From assembly GCF_028554725.1 (NCBI RefSeq), contig NC_071669.1, positions 49,369,501-49,433,500 of the forward strand: DNA of 64,000 nucleotides. Reading direction: 5' to 3'. Origin of the DNA: Zeugodacus cucurbitae. Taxonomy: Eukaryota > Arthropoda > Insecta > Diptera > Tephritidae. Within the stretch, counting starts at the first letter, position 1; each line of letters opens with the position of its first letter. Shown one piece after another: positions 25,866-38,929 of the stretch. A program made the translations under genes and the position numbers. The notes under the pieces were generated by a model that made no database searches, had not been told where the DNA came from, and saw only the letters and a program-made list of their open reading frames with translations.

Positions 25866-28606
25866 TATGTCCATATATTAAAGTCATACATGGCTTGGCT
25901 TATGCTAGGAAAAGTAGATCTGACTATTTGCTTACATTTCAATCAGTACATATGAAAACTTATCAATTCTTTCATTTCCATAACTAGAATTTATAGATCA
26001 TGGAATTCAAAGAGCTCTTAAACAAATCAAAATGAATAAATCCAAAAAACAGAACATCTATAAAACAGATAAGAATATGATACGAATAACCTATAAATCA
26101 CGTACAGGATCCGTCCGAGTTCTCAAGCTGTCAATCAAAGTTTTTAAATATAATATTGAAAGGCCACATCTATGAATTGTGATTGTTTGATGGGTTTATC
26201 AATGACATTTAAACTTTAGCTTGTCGGTTGGTTTTTACTTGTAATTTTCTCTTGGATAGTTGGGTTATCGGATGAGAAAATGTAAAGAATTATTGAGAAA
26301 TGTCATTGAGATGGTGATAACTGCTCGATTTCGCTAAATTTCTATTGGTTTTTTATGTAAGAATAATTGCCTTAAATATAAATATTTTATAGCACCGTTA
26401 TGCCTTTTCTATGCTTAAAGAGCGACAAAATGTCGTAAGAAATATGAAAATATTTTGAAAGTAATCTCAACAAATGCCAAACCGACTAAAATTAAAACGA
26501 TATTAGTTTCAGTTGGCATTTATAATTTTCAAAATCTGTTAGAAATAAATTACAAAATCAACAACAATTATAACGGTGATGTTTCAATCAAAACTTAGAG
26601 CGAATAATCCTTTCAAACTTCCAAGCAGTCGAGCGTAAAGTGTCAGATTAATTACGCCACGCACGTCGTGCTGCCACTTAATGCGAAAACTTCACTGACA
26701 TTTGTCATAGACGAACCAAGGCGGGTGACGGGTGACGGCGAGGCCGGAATTTACTGGCAAACTTCAAAATTAAATTCTCCGTTTATATTTGCAACGCGAA
26801 GATTTTATTTTTATTTTGTTAGTTTTGTGCGTTTCCCTTTCGTTAATTACGCAGGCGAGGAAAATAAAAAAAGTCTGCAAGACACGCCGGCATAGTTGAG
26901 CTGAGTACTGTTGTACTTTCACTTGCAATTTAAATGCTCAGTAAATAACGGTGCAACTTAAATGCTAACTTGTGTCGATCTCCGCTCCTCTTCCCTGTCA
27001 CTCTACATTGCCACTCTTTGCTTGCCATTCATTATGCCTCAATCTGTTCCGTTGGCAGCAGCAAGAGAACAACAACAACTGAACTAAGTCTACAATAAAT
27101 CTCAAATTGTCGTGTTTACACTTTTACATGATGTCTTGAGCAATTTTACGACTTTCCGCAGTTTGCCACTGCCTAACGGTGCCCGTGCAACAGTCAAAAC
27201 ACTGCCACGTCAAAATGCCACATGGAATAAAGGGTGAAATATGTGTGCGTGCAGTACACCTCGGCAATTTGTTTTGTTGTTAAATGGAAATGAGTTTGCA
27301 CGCCTAGTCCGCACTCCGTTACTACATCCCACAACCGCTCGGAGCTCCTGCAACTTCTGCATCCAAGTGTTTTATTTGTGTTGTTGCAGCAGAAGGGGAT
27401 TGGTGCCCACGTGGCAGCTTGTTTCGATTTTTTTTAACACCACAATTGAGTCTTGAAAATGTTCGGAAGCAAAATGTGCGTGAACGCATTCATGCACACG
27501 TCCCTATGCAAGTTGCTCGTTCGTATGCTGCACGAGGCTTAATGCCAAAATGGCTCTATGGTTGTGTGTACGTGGCACGTTTCAGCTTTCCACATACTAA
27601 CTTACAATGACATCACAATAGCTATGGCATATCCAAGCTTCATACAGCTTCCTCTCCACTGACTTCCTTTGTCGTTTACAAAACGACTGTACATGTTTGT
27701 GGTTATACTACATACTATATGTTTACTGACGACGAGTCTAGGCGACTTTTCGAAAAAAAAATCGTAGTTGTAAACATTTTATAGGATAGGGACACAAAAT
27801 AAATTCGAAATTATATAGTACATACATTATTTAGAAACCAGAACTGACCCAAAATGAACTAGTTCCGAGTTATTATATATTTTCCCTACTAACCGAGCTG
27901 TCAGCTAAACGTTAAATATTTTTATGCGCTTCTTATTGCTATAAAAGTAATTTTTATTATGGGCACATACGAGCAGTGCGTGGCATAAACAAATACGCGC
28001 TCAAATACAACTATTTACATATTAATGTGCCGGTAAGCGTTTATCTGCATGGCGAGTGTTAAAATGTTTAAATTAGTTTCTAAATTTAAACGCAATCAGA
28101 GTAAGCAACATGCAACGTGCCACAATAATGTAGCACGTCTCGTACGCGTACATGTATATGAGTACCTGGTTATTCGCAGCTAATAAGTGCTGTTCATATT
28201 AATAAGTGCAACACACATTTGCTTGTAAATATGAATGTAAATTGTGCATGATTTATGCACATGCAAATATTGTTAGCTGTTTATTTATTCGAGAGTTGTT
28301 TTCGTGTCACATGCTCATATACATATAAAAGCGAGTAAGTGCTACTGTTTGTTCAACACGCGTTCACATATTTGTAAGCACATAATTTCTTAATTTATTG
28401 AAGAAAATTAACCAGCTGGCTTGGTGAAGAGACGATCAAGGAGATATCTGCTGAAAGCGCATTTTAAATTTCTAATTTTTGATTATATATTCCTCTTTGT
28501 AAGAAAATATGAGGTTTCAATTACAAAAAATTTCAAATATTTGATTTTACACTCTTCGTGTCCCTTTCTACTTAAAGGACTTCCTAGATATATTATAATA
28601 ACAGCT
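25866..28606. other. non-coding stretch
   Basis: No recognisable gene is present. At 26.6-27.6 kb the DNA is GC-richer with short open frames in several registers, none with a domain. Confidence 0.6.
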
Positions 28607-28613
28607 ATATACT

Positions 28614-28844
28614 ACGCGGCTACGCTGGCTAGGTCATGTTGTCCGAATGGACGAAAACACTCCAGCCCTGAAAGTGTTCGATGCAGTACCCGCCGGAGGA
28701 AGCCGAGGAAGGGGAAGGCCTCCACTCCGTTGGAGGGACCAGGTGGAGAGCGACCTGGTTACACTTGGGATCTCCAACTGGCGCCGAACTGCGAAGGAGA
28801 GAGACAGGTGGCGCACTATCGTCGATTCGGCTATAACCGGCTAA
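28614..28844 (+). pseudogene. non-LTR retrotransposon ORF2 C-terminal fragment
   Basis: About 76 codons are open up to the TAA at 28842. They carry RLRWLGHVVRM, then DAVPAGGSRGRGRPPLRW, then NWRRTAKERDRWRTIVDSA, a pattern diagnostic of the C-terminal end of many retrotransposon polyproteins. No reverse transcriptase or endonuclease part is present. The frame is uninterrupted, which suggests a fairly young insertion. Confidence 0.8.
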
Positions 28845-28872
28845 ACGGTTGCAACGCCAATCACATACATAC
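28614..28872 (+). mobile_element. 5'-truncated non-LTR retrotransposon stub
   Basis: This is the last ~260 bp of a LINE-like element. The plus strand encodes the conserved tail found downstream of the reverse transcriptase in many insect non-LTR elements (RLRWLGHVVRMDEN at 28620-28661, then a GRGRPPLRW block). The insert ends in a short ACATACATAC repeat and is flanked by a possible 7-bp duplication, ATATACT, at 28607-28613 and 28873-28879. The duplication is short and AT-rich, so I hold it loosely. Severe 5' truncation is normal for such elements. I cannot name the clade. Confidence 0.8.
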
Positions 28873-29007
28873 ATATACTTTACTAATGTAAATTTAAGTA
28901 AATCAAAGTGTTGCAATATTTTCATTTTAATATAGAACAAATCGAATTCCTCTCTCAATTTGCTTTCGCTTTTTAGACCCATCAACAGGAGGAATCCCAG
29001 CTAAAGT

Positions 29008-29035
29008 GCTTACCTGAAATGAAATAAAACAAAAT
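29008..29035 (-). promoter_or_regulatory. candidate recursive splice site
   Basis: On the minus strand a T-rich tract ends TTTTATTTCATTTCAG and is followed at once by the donor GTAAGCAC (junction between 29014 and 29013). An acceptor fused directly to a donor is the signature of a zero-length recursive splice site, used in long fly introns to remove the intron in steps. The sequence downstream also reads open for about 28 codons on the minus strand, so a cryptic exon is a second possibility. Confidence 0.5.
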
Positions 29036-32000
29036 ATTTAATATTTTTGCAATAATATAGATTAATGCGTTTATTATGCAGATAAACTCGGCTTTTATAT
29101 TATATAATAAAAATATTATTAAAAGTTATTATAATAAAACCACGCTTTTGAGAGTTACCTGCTGTGACTTATGAAATATTGTTATTTTTATGTAGTGATA
29201 AAATAATTACTATTATTGCAGATTTATTATGTTACGTTTGTAGCAAAATGAGAAATTGTTTGTTTAATCAGTAAACAAAAATTATTAACTTTTATATGTA
29301 TATTTTTTGTAAGTGGAAATTAAAAACTATGAGCACATATCCATGTATATATTAATTTTTTTGATTTATATAAAAAACGAATACACCTTTTGTGCTTCAG
29401 TTCATTAATTCAGTAGTTCATTAGACCTTTCAATTTTAAATTTTCTATTATTTATAATTAATTTCGCACATTTTTGTATGTCTACTGACTGAGTGAAGAT
29501 ACTTTTTATGACATAAACTACGATTGCATTTTTATATCAAAAATCTATGATTAAAGACACTGTAGGAAATACATTTCAGCGCTGGCAGTGCTAACTGTTA
29601 AAAATTAATTACTCATTGTAATACTTTCACAGTTATTGTTGCCTGTCGCTGACAGCCAAATGGCGCGTAAATTAAAACGTTATAAAACTGTCACAGAGTA
29701 GCAAACAGAAAATCACAGAAAAACCTTTATCTTTATATTTTTTTTACTGAAAATCTGAATCAAAACATCGCATACTCTAGAAGTAAAAACAACAGCAAGT
29801 TGTTGTTGTTACTTAAGAGCACTCAGGCGCTAGTGTATAAACAATTTATCACGCGTTCATTGTCAGACGCGAACAAGCGACACAATTGCATGCCACAAAC
29901 ACAGTGGTACTACTGCGTGTGAGATGCTTTTATCACCTCTCCGCTTGCATCGACGGCAGTTGCTGTTGGCTGTCAGCGGCAACATTCCCAGCGCCGTTGT
30001 CTGTGGGCGTTGCGCCTTGCTTCCCGTGTTATGAAAAACTTCGTCGTCGGCGCGTAATCACAGCGATGCCAAAATGCATTATCGTCTGTAAAAATGTGGC
30101 GCGCGTGTGTATAAGTGTGTGTGTGGTGATTTTTGGTGTGCGCACGACGTGCAACATGACACGTTGCACATTGCATTATTGATAGCTGATAATTGGCAAT
30201 TGCATTCTCGTTTGACGCTAGCTTTGCGCGCAATCGTCTGGCAATTGCGCTTTATTGATTTGTAATGGATAGACAGACACTTTCACATGCTTTGCTATTT
30301 TTATACACGAATTTTATTGTTATTTAAGTTATAAAACTGCTATAGATATTATTTGAGAAGTAGGACAAGTGACAAATTCGATAATGTAAGCAATGATTTG
30401 TGGAAATATGAAGGCAAAGGGAGGTTTACATGATTTGTATCAATAAGGTATGTACCGTTACTTAATGAATATAAACCCAATGCTTTTAGTTTCAAGAATA
30501 CAGTGCTAATAAAACAATTCCTTCTTCATGTCCTGAACCTAAATCCGTTTCGTGAAAGCTGTTTTTAGAAAGTTTTTCGCACAATAATGAAAAATATTAC
30601 CTAAAGTTAAACAATGAATATATTTTAGGTATATTGACGAGGCCCTTGGACTTTTACAATGAAAAAAAAATATATATTTTTTTGTCGTGACCATAAACAA
30701 AATAATCTTGAATTGGACAATAAACAGTTGAACCACCTTCACCAAATTGAGCTCAAAATAAAGATATTTTCATTACAAGCTTTCCACCACATTTTTTTTA
30801 CCAACTTTGACATGTTTTTGAATTGACTACACACTAAATAAATGCACACACATATCTGAGTTCGTACGAATCTCACAAATAATCAATGCGATCTCTGCAC
30901 TACTGACTTACTGATAAATTAATGCACTTTCTAACCAAATAAAGTCATGACATACAAAAAGTGCATACAACAAGAAAGCTTCGCAGTAAGTGCACAAAAA
31001 TGATAAATGGTAGACACAAAAACCGCATTTTAACCAAATCACCGGGGATCATCAGCTTAGGCGCAGTGGTAATAAAAGGAGGCAGAGAGGCACAGATGAA
31101 ATATACACATGAAATTAAGATAATGGCAACCATGCTGATGTTGTCTAAACTCACATTGCGTTGGCCCAACCGAACGACGGATTGGGTCGATGTGAGCGCC
31201 ATAAAAGGAAATCGAAAGGAATTTCGCGGCGAACCACTTGCATTGTGGCTCTTTTAGCTCTTACTGTGCGACTGTTGTGCCATGAGGTAAGGCTTAATTA
31301 AATATTGGGAAATATTGCAAAAATTCAGTTGCGGCAATTTTCGTGTACGCAGCGTGGGTAAAACGAGTAGGCTGGAGAGTACAGGAATACATACAGTTTA
31401 TGCGAAAAACCAGCAACAAAGAGAAATTAATATGTGGGACAAAGATTGTAATGAATTCACTTAAAAGTTGTAGATATGTGTAAATACAGTAGCGGGGAAA
31501 AAAATGAAATTGTGTTCTTATTGAAAATATTTTAAAACATACAAGATACACAGCTGATACGCATAAAAATGTGCAAAACGACCCACAACAACAACTGCAG
31601 TTGTAATTTATACATTATTTCATAAATAATTCAGAAGCTGCATGCTCATGCGCTTTGTGTACGATTTTGTTGTTTTTTCAAAAAAATGTTTTCTATAATA
31701 CTTTGTGTGGTTTTAACAGAGTATTTAGTGTTTCTTTTGTGTTTTACGCAATTCGACACTGCGCATGCGCACACATTATGCGTCGCCACGAGCGGAATTG
31801 TTGGGAATATTGCAATTATTTGCATATAAATACATACATACTTGTATCAAACGCCATTTTCGCATTACAGTAACACACGTGAGTGGAACGCGCATATCTC
31901 TAATCACACAGCCTTTTTACTCCGTTGAGTCGACGGTGTGCAATGCCAAGCTGTCAATGTGCTGCGAGGCACATTTCGATGTGCATCCCACGCAAATTTG

Positions 32001-35000
32001 CCGCAACAAAACTGGATTCGATGAAGCGATATTGCTTTTAGCGTTGGAACGCACCGCGACGCGTTGAGGCATATTACATACGCATACCTCCTAAATGTGT
32101 TTAAATTGCAGTGCGTCTCGCAGAGGAGACACAAATCGCATCGATTGCGGAGCGCGCGAGGTGCGAGCGGAGGCTAGCCAGACTATTAATCGATTGGAAA
32201 TCTAATGAGGTGAGAAGAGGCGTGCGTCAAGTGGGCTGTGCGAGCATGGCACGCTTTAGCCAAGAAATACGTCGTCAAACTCACAGAAATTATTTTATAA
32301 GTCGCAACCTGACAGTCGACGCGTCAAGGCAACGCGGCCCCAGACTGCTTGCAATGCGGCACAACTGATGTGTCAAGGTGCTTTTTCCCTGCAGGCAAAT
32401 CGCTTACGACCGCCTGAACGACTGTGGCGACAGCCTGTGGTTGCGACTGGCTAGAATGACGGACAGAGGCACTGGCTGAGGTGCTACAGTGAGGTGGCGA
32501 CCTACCAGACAGCCCACCTTTGCTTGGAGGCCATTTTTGGGATTTTTACGAACATACATCTGCCTTGTCGTCAGTCACCTACTGTAAGTGTCAACACCAT
32601 TGTTTTTTGTTGGTGCCACTGTTGCCGGTAACCGCATATTTTGAGACAGTTGCTCAATCTATTGGTGCGCGTGGCGGCTGCGATCGGAAAACTTTAGCGG
32701 AGCATTTGGCTATGTGACAGGTTCGCCGCCATTGCGGAGGCGTTGTCTGCGAGTGGACGCTGACAAGCAGCATAACGTTGTGCGGCGTGTGGGCAGCTGA
32801 TTAAATGAACCCATTAAATTGGAAATATTCCATAGGGTATGAGATGCGTCTATGCAACACTCATATGTAGGCATGCTTGCAATACAGTTAGACCGCATTA
32901 ATGTTTCCTTAAATGTATGCGTTTATCATATTTTTTAATTAAAACAGCCGCTAAGCGCACTTCTAATGTTTCCTGCAATGCATTACAATGTTGTACTCGT
33001 TTAAATGCGTCCTCCCCAGCGTAATTCCCGCAGTGTTTATTTGTAGTTCGCTGCCCATGTTGCTACTTGCCGCTCACCCTTCGCTTTTAGACTTGGTCTT
33101 GGCTTGTGCCACTCTTGTCGCGTGCGTGTAATTAACACCATTATTGAATAGCAAATAAATTAATGACTACTTGTAAGTGCATTAAGATGTTGCCTTCCGA
33201 TACAATTTGTATTAACATGCAAGTGCCATAATGAAATATTGAAATTTATGTGGTATGCGTTATGACAGTTATGTTAAATGGACAAAAAAAGAATGCAACA
33301 GGCGGATCGAGTAAGCGTTCAAAAGTAATGTAATTTGCAAATAAATTCATATTTTCTAGTTGTTTCTAATCTTAATTGGGGTATTCAGAGATTAGAAAAT
33401 ATTTTAAATATCATATTTCAATTAGTTCAATTTTATAAATCGTGAGTATTTAGTGAATATTGATTAATTTTCTATTTTACCAATGTGAATACCGTTATAA
33501 GAAACTGTCATTGCAAATACGAGTGTTCTAAAGTGGATAAATATTCGATTGCACATGGCAGTTGTAATAAAATAAATGTATAAATCAATTAACTGAAATG
33601 AGACGAGCTTCGCAACTAGTTTGACAACTTTGATATGCAATATATTAGAGAATTCCGATTTAGTTATAAAAGTAATTAAACATGTGCATTTACATACACA
33701 CATATTCATGCCTCGGGAATCCTTTACACACACCTGCTTTGTGTTTTTATCTTTATAAATATTCAAACTGGCATTACGCGGCGTGTAATTGACGGGGAGA
33801 CATCGATTACCTGCTGATTGCAGATCTTCTTAATGGATCAGGTAAAGTAGATATAAATATTTTGCAAATTACAAATTAATGAAATGGTTGAAACGGCTTG
33901 ACAGGTGAAAATGTTTGTTACTCAGTAGAAGAGAGGTTATTGTAGATACTATACTATTTTAGTAATAAATCATAAGGGGTGAGAGAGAGTACCTACCACT
34001 TATCACCTTATCCTTGTAATCAGCGTCAGACTAACTAACTGAACCACAGAATTTTTTTTGTACTAATTTAAAGACCTGATTAGTCCTCAATATCTATGGA
34101 TAATAGAGCGCTCATTGTATAATATATTGCCCGACACTTGAAGCCTTGCAGCTCAACTGATGGCTACGTGACCATACACGTGGCTATCAAGTTTTAAAGC
34201 CACTTCCGCTCATATTGCAAAGAGAAAATCCCAAAGGTCGCAAAGACTTTGACTTCAAATTCTGACATATTTTCCTTTATTTAATTTAAAATGTTCACTT
34301 TCTTGAAGAATGCTGCAAATTTTAATCGGATTAACCTTTCTTAGGCGATTAAACTTAAATTGTATTAAATTTTATTGCCTTAACTACAACGACTTCCTGA
34401 AATTAAACTTCAATTCTGCGCATTCTGAGAAAAGCTTAAACAATTTCTTATCTTCAAATTGAATTCGTTAATAAATTACGCTTGAATGAATTTCACAATT
34501 CTCAATGTGGAGGAGAAGCGGAGAGAATGAGTGAAATAATATTTGATTGCAGGCTTGTGGGCGCTCAACGAAGCGAAATCAATTTCCACTAATTGGCCAG
34601 CGACCAGACATAGACAGCAATTAAATCTCAAAGACATACCTACACATATCCAAACAGACTTCTGTGAGAGAGTGTTATTAACTGCTAGCTAACCAATGTT
34701 ATCTTGAGGCGAAATAAATGTTTATAACCGTATAAAGCTGTGTGGATATGTACTAAATAGCGTCGTGTATATCCCTTGGTATATATATTGACTGACGATT
34801 TCTCTCTTGACTTCTTGCATTGGATTACAGTGAACGAAAGCCGAACAGGAAGTATTCCATGTGACCAAGTGGTTGTTGGTATATACTCGTAGAGGGTGGT
34901 GAGCGGAGGAGCAAAATTTGCAATAAAAGATAAATAGTTCCATAGGTGAAGCTATATAATGCTTAAATTCACTTGCACAGGTAATAGAAATGAAGGAAAA

Positions 35001-36583
35001 AATATAAGAGAAATGTTGAAGTTTTATATTGCAAGTGCCATTGGCCATGGGTTGAGGGTGCGAATTGCAATAACAATGCAGTTGGATGGCGTCTTGGGCT
35101 CAATAGACTTGCGGTGAGTGGAATCCCAAGCACGTGCAGGATTGTTAGCGAGTCAGAGGCATAAGCACAAGATAAAGTTTGTATCGAAAAAGGCATGAGA
35201 AAAGGGTGCTAGAACAGGATTGGTTGAACATTTCGTTTGTGGTGACCACAATATGCAATTACCCTTTGCAGTTAGAAACATGACATGCTACATGAAAAAA
35301 ATTCAAAAAGTCAAAAGAAAGTGAAGGTAAACTTTCCAGGTTAAAATAAAATCCATATTCGCCACAAGTTTACCAGCGCATGGGGTGTGCAATTTCGTCT
35401 GTGTCCGCTGCTTGCAAAACCAAAGCATAAGGTGGCGCGTAAGTCGAATGCAAGCGGGGGTTTATGCTGGCGTTGACATTGGGAAATAACTTAAGTTCGT
35501 GGGAGATCCGTGTATTAAAACTTCTCATCAGCAGGGTAAGCAAAAATTGTTTATGTATGTAATTGAGAATGGCTACTATGCTTTCAGTAGCGGACGTGCT
35601 TAGTGAAATTCTCAGTTCTTACACTGGGAATATGAGGCAGTTGCTTATGTATTAAATATATATAATGAGAAATAATTATTAATATTGAAACATAAGTAAT
35701 AATGAAAATGCCGAAGTGTTCAAGTGAAATATTTCATTTAGATGCTGACTTCATTAACTTTATTTCAATTTAGATTTACATTTGAGGAAAATATATTTAT
35801 ACCAAATTGAAAAGAGCAATTTAAAGCATAGAAACGTGTTCAAGAACTTACGCATCTGAAAAATGCGTACACATGTGGTACACATAATGATCATACCAGT
35901 TTAAGTGATTTGTACCATCCTTAGATTTAGCTTACATTTGTGTCAAAATGTCACTTTTTAAATAAATACACACATTTTTATTGCGAATAAAAACCGTTCG
36001 CCTAAAATAAAAGTTCAGTGAGTTTATCTGCGCTCAACAGAGTGCCATGGCATATAAGTGTGGTCGTACAGAGCGTATGAGTTATAAAAGCCAAATAACA
36101 CTTGTTGTGAATATTCTATCTATATTTACCCACGCACAAAAACAATAACAACATAAATATGTTTGTATGCGTGCACGTGCTCCTGTCTCAGTGGCGTGCG
36201 TCTCCTGTATGTTGTGTACGTTTGTAGGTGTGTGAGCTTTAGCTTGCTTTACTGCTGAAATTCCAGACACGCATGCTCTCATGAATTTTGCAGTGTTTTT
36301 CGTGGTGATTTAACCTTTTCCGCTTGAAATGGTCGATTTTCTGCACCTTCAGCCACGTAATAGCAGCTCACCAGCAAAGCGAACATATATGAGTATATAT
36401 ATGTTTCTCTGAACGCTCAGACCTCGCTGCATTGTTTTTCTGAGCAATTCACCCGATTCGGTTCGCTTATTTTGCAAACCTTTAATATTTGCCGCTTGGA
36501 AGTGTGTTTTATCGACCTCTTTTCTTGTTGTTGTTTTTGTATGTAAAAGTGTTTTGTTTGATTATTGAGCTACTTTCGTTTGT

Positions 36584-36660
36584 TTAAATACTTTTGTTGT
36601 CATTTTTGTTTTTGTTTCTTTTATTGTTTTTTTTTGTTTTTTTTTTTACTTTTGTTTATT
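36584..36660. repeat. T-rich low-complexity tract
   Basis: The tract consists mainly of TTTTGTTTTTG and long T runs. The open frame across it is phenylalanine-rich and not a gene. Confidence 0.75.
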
Positions 36661-37593
36661 GCTTCGATGCAGCAAGTTTTCGGTGTTCCTCACGCTAATA
36701 AAAGTTCAGATAGTTTTTGTTGTTGTTGTTTTATTTTTTCACTTCATGGAAAGCTGAAACAATTTCGTATTCTCTAACTCACAGCTTCTTCTTGTTCATA
36801 CCCACACACCAAAGTTTTTTAGGATTGAATGCAGTGAGGTGTTGATTTTATTGGTTGGTTGAATCATACGAAAATTGATTTGTAAATAACTGCATATGTA
36901 ACGAGGCATAGGCAAATAGAGGGCAACACTGGCAGCCATGTGGATGTTCGGTTGCTGCGCCGCGACATGAGGCACCACACTGGCGATCTGTTTGGGCAGC
37001 TAATCAAAATATTGTCACAGCGGACAACACACAGTTGCATCCATTTGCATATAGTTAGAGCAGCAGTTCAGATGCAGCACATTTATATTATTTTAAGTAC
37101 CGACCGCTGAGTGAAAGACATTAATATGCAACTAAATGTTTGGTTGAAGCTTTTCTATATAAGTTAACTGCAACAATATGTAGTTTTGTTGTTGTTTTTA
37201 CAGTTGATCTACATTTAGTGGCAATGGATTTATTAGCGCATAAATGTTATGAAAATTAATAGTGTAGAAATGGCGTAGTGGCAAAAGTTCAAATAGACTG
37301 GAATGTTGCCGCTTGAGCTGCGACTGAGTGTGTATGTGTATGTTTTGTAAGCCATCTACGGTTATATGCACACTTTACATTGCAATTTAAGCAGACGTGC
37401 ATTTTATTAGAGTTATACAGCATTGTGGCGGCTGTAGAGTTGACCGCGATTGAGTCCATTGAGGCTGATAGTGAGTGACTCGTATGTCTGTACATGGTAA
37501 TCGCAATTTTAGTATTGGATATTTTCAGTTTACTTAAGCAGATTTGATTAATTTTATACTCATGCATATACTTCTGTAAAGACATGCATATTA

Positions 37594-37874
37594 GGGTGAT
37601 ACTAAAATTTTGCGAATATATTTAATTAGTACACACACAAGGTGAAGACTATTATATTTGTAAATAATGCAAATTTCCTATTTAATTTTAAGTGCAAAAA
37701 ACTAATTTTAGTTTAAACGCTTTTTTGACACCCTTTAACTCTTGTGTGACCCACCCTAATCAGCTCCAGTTGAAACAATAAATATTGGATATTTAAATAA
37801 TTTAGGTATTGGTTATTCAGGTTTAAAGCAGTTGAGTTGCAAAAATCAGCGATTGACATTTTTGAGAACCACCC
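37594..37874. mobile_element. possible MITE, TA-flanked
   Basis: GGGTGATACTAAAA at 37594 is matched in inverted orientation by TTTTTGAGAACCACCC ending at 37874, roughly 12 of 17 positions. TA flanks both ends (37592-37593 and 37875-37876), as for Tc1/mariner-type MITEs. A second copy of the right end (CCACCCTAAT) lies inside at 37751-37760, so a shorter or nested element is also possible. It has no coding capacity. Confidence 0.5.
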
Positions 37875-38662
37875 TAATGCATATGTATTAGATTTTATGT
37901 AAGTTGTTGATGTTGCCAAAACTCAATGCACATTCAACTGCATTTTCACCTATACGTACTTCTGTTTATGCATATTATGTGCCACCAATTGGTACATGCG
38001 ATTTTTGTAGACTCAGTGCAACATGGCGCATTGTTTAGCCGCATGTGCCAAATGTTACACATCGAAAATTCTTTGAACACTCTATTTCGAATTTCGTTAT
38101 GCTTTTGACATCGTTGTAAACATGCAACACCCAATCAACGACAACACAGTTCGTAAATATATTTTTTTCTCGGTCCAAAAACACACAGAGTCAGCGGACT
38201 GTCATTAGGGGCATTTGTTGCATGATGCAAATGTTTAAAGAAAATCTAAATGCGTGCTAAGTTTTTTAGATTACTTCATACAAAATCGTTTTTATAAAAT
38301 TAATTCTTAAGAAATATTATGTAAATTGTGTGTGTGCACCTTCTTAAAGCATCTCAATCCCATGTTGCAAGTGAATTATGTGGGGATCGAATCCCCTTAA
38401 GCATCGTAAATAATGAACTAACGAAATAATAACTAGTCCCTAAGATGGTGCATTTTCATATTCATATGTTTGAAAAATGTTTATATTGAGTTTTTTATAT
38501 ATCTCATTTCGCCCTCATATCTGAAAACAACCACACTGTACTCCTATGACTAGTGTGGCGACCGATTCCCAGACATCACAAATACTTCCTATTGTGCGGG
38601 CTTCCGTAATTCCCAGAGCTGCTTAGCAGTTGTATTTTATTCCGCTGTTGTCGAAACTATTA

Positions 38663-38927
38663 GTGGTACTCATTTAACGTCGTAAACGTATGGCAACATC
38701 GCAAAATTACAATATCGTAAAACAGTTGTTAATTTTTACATGCATTTCATTTTACGACAATCTTGCAAATATGCGAGACCTTTTTCAGTGGCATTCATGG
38801 CATGCTTACAATTAATTCACAATAAGCTGATATTACCACAATATTGCCAAAGAGCGCTCATTTAACATTTGTTGCCATATTGCAAATTTACTATATTTAT
38901 ATCATTGCAACGTTAAATGAGTACCAC
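38663..38927. mobile_element. MITE with perfect 17-bp inverted repeats
   Basis: GTGGTACTCATTTAACG at 38663-38679 is repeated exactly in inverted orientation at 38911-38927. TA dinucleotides flank both ends (38661-38662 and 38928-38929). The 265-bp interior has no coding capacity and carries partly mirrored blocks (TATGGCAACATCGCAA near the left, TTGCCATATTGCAA near the right). TA target and small size suggest a Tc1/mariner-derived MITE; the family is unknown to me. Confidence 0.75.
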
Positions 38928-38929
38928 TA

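Larger units (their letters stand above)
28880..37591. other. non-coding stretch
   Basis: No recognisable gene is present apart from the splice-site candidate at 29.0 kb. GC-richer patches at 29.6-30.2 and 31.0-33.2 kb contain overlapping open frames on both strands without domains. A T-rich low-complexity tract lies at 36584-36660. Confidence 0.65.

Noticed and set aside
33794..33812. CAG|GTAATCG on the minus strand, as a further recursive site
   Set aside because: It lacks a pyrimidine tract (GCAATCAGCAG); likewise the similar CAG|GTAACT near 29158.
38381..38397. GGGGATCGAATCCCC, as a tRNA T-arm
   Set aside because: The loop is 5 bases, not 7, and no cloverleaf or A-box lies at the right distance upstream.
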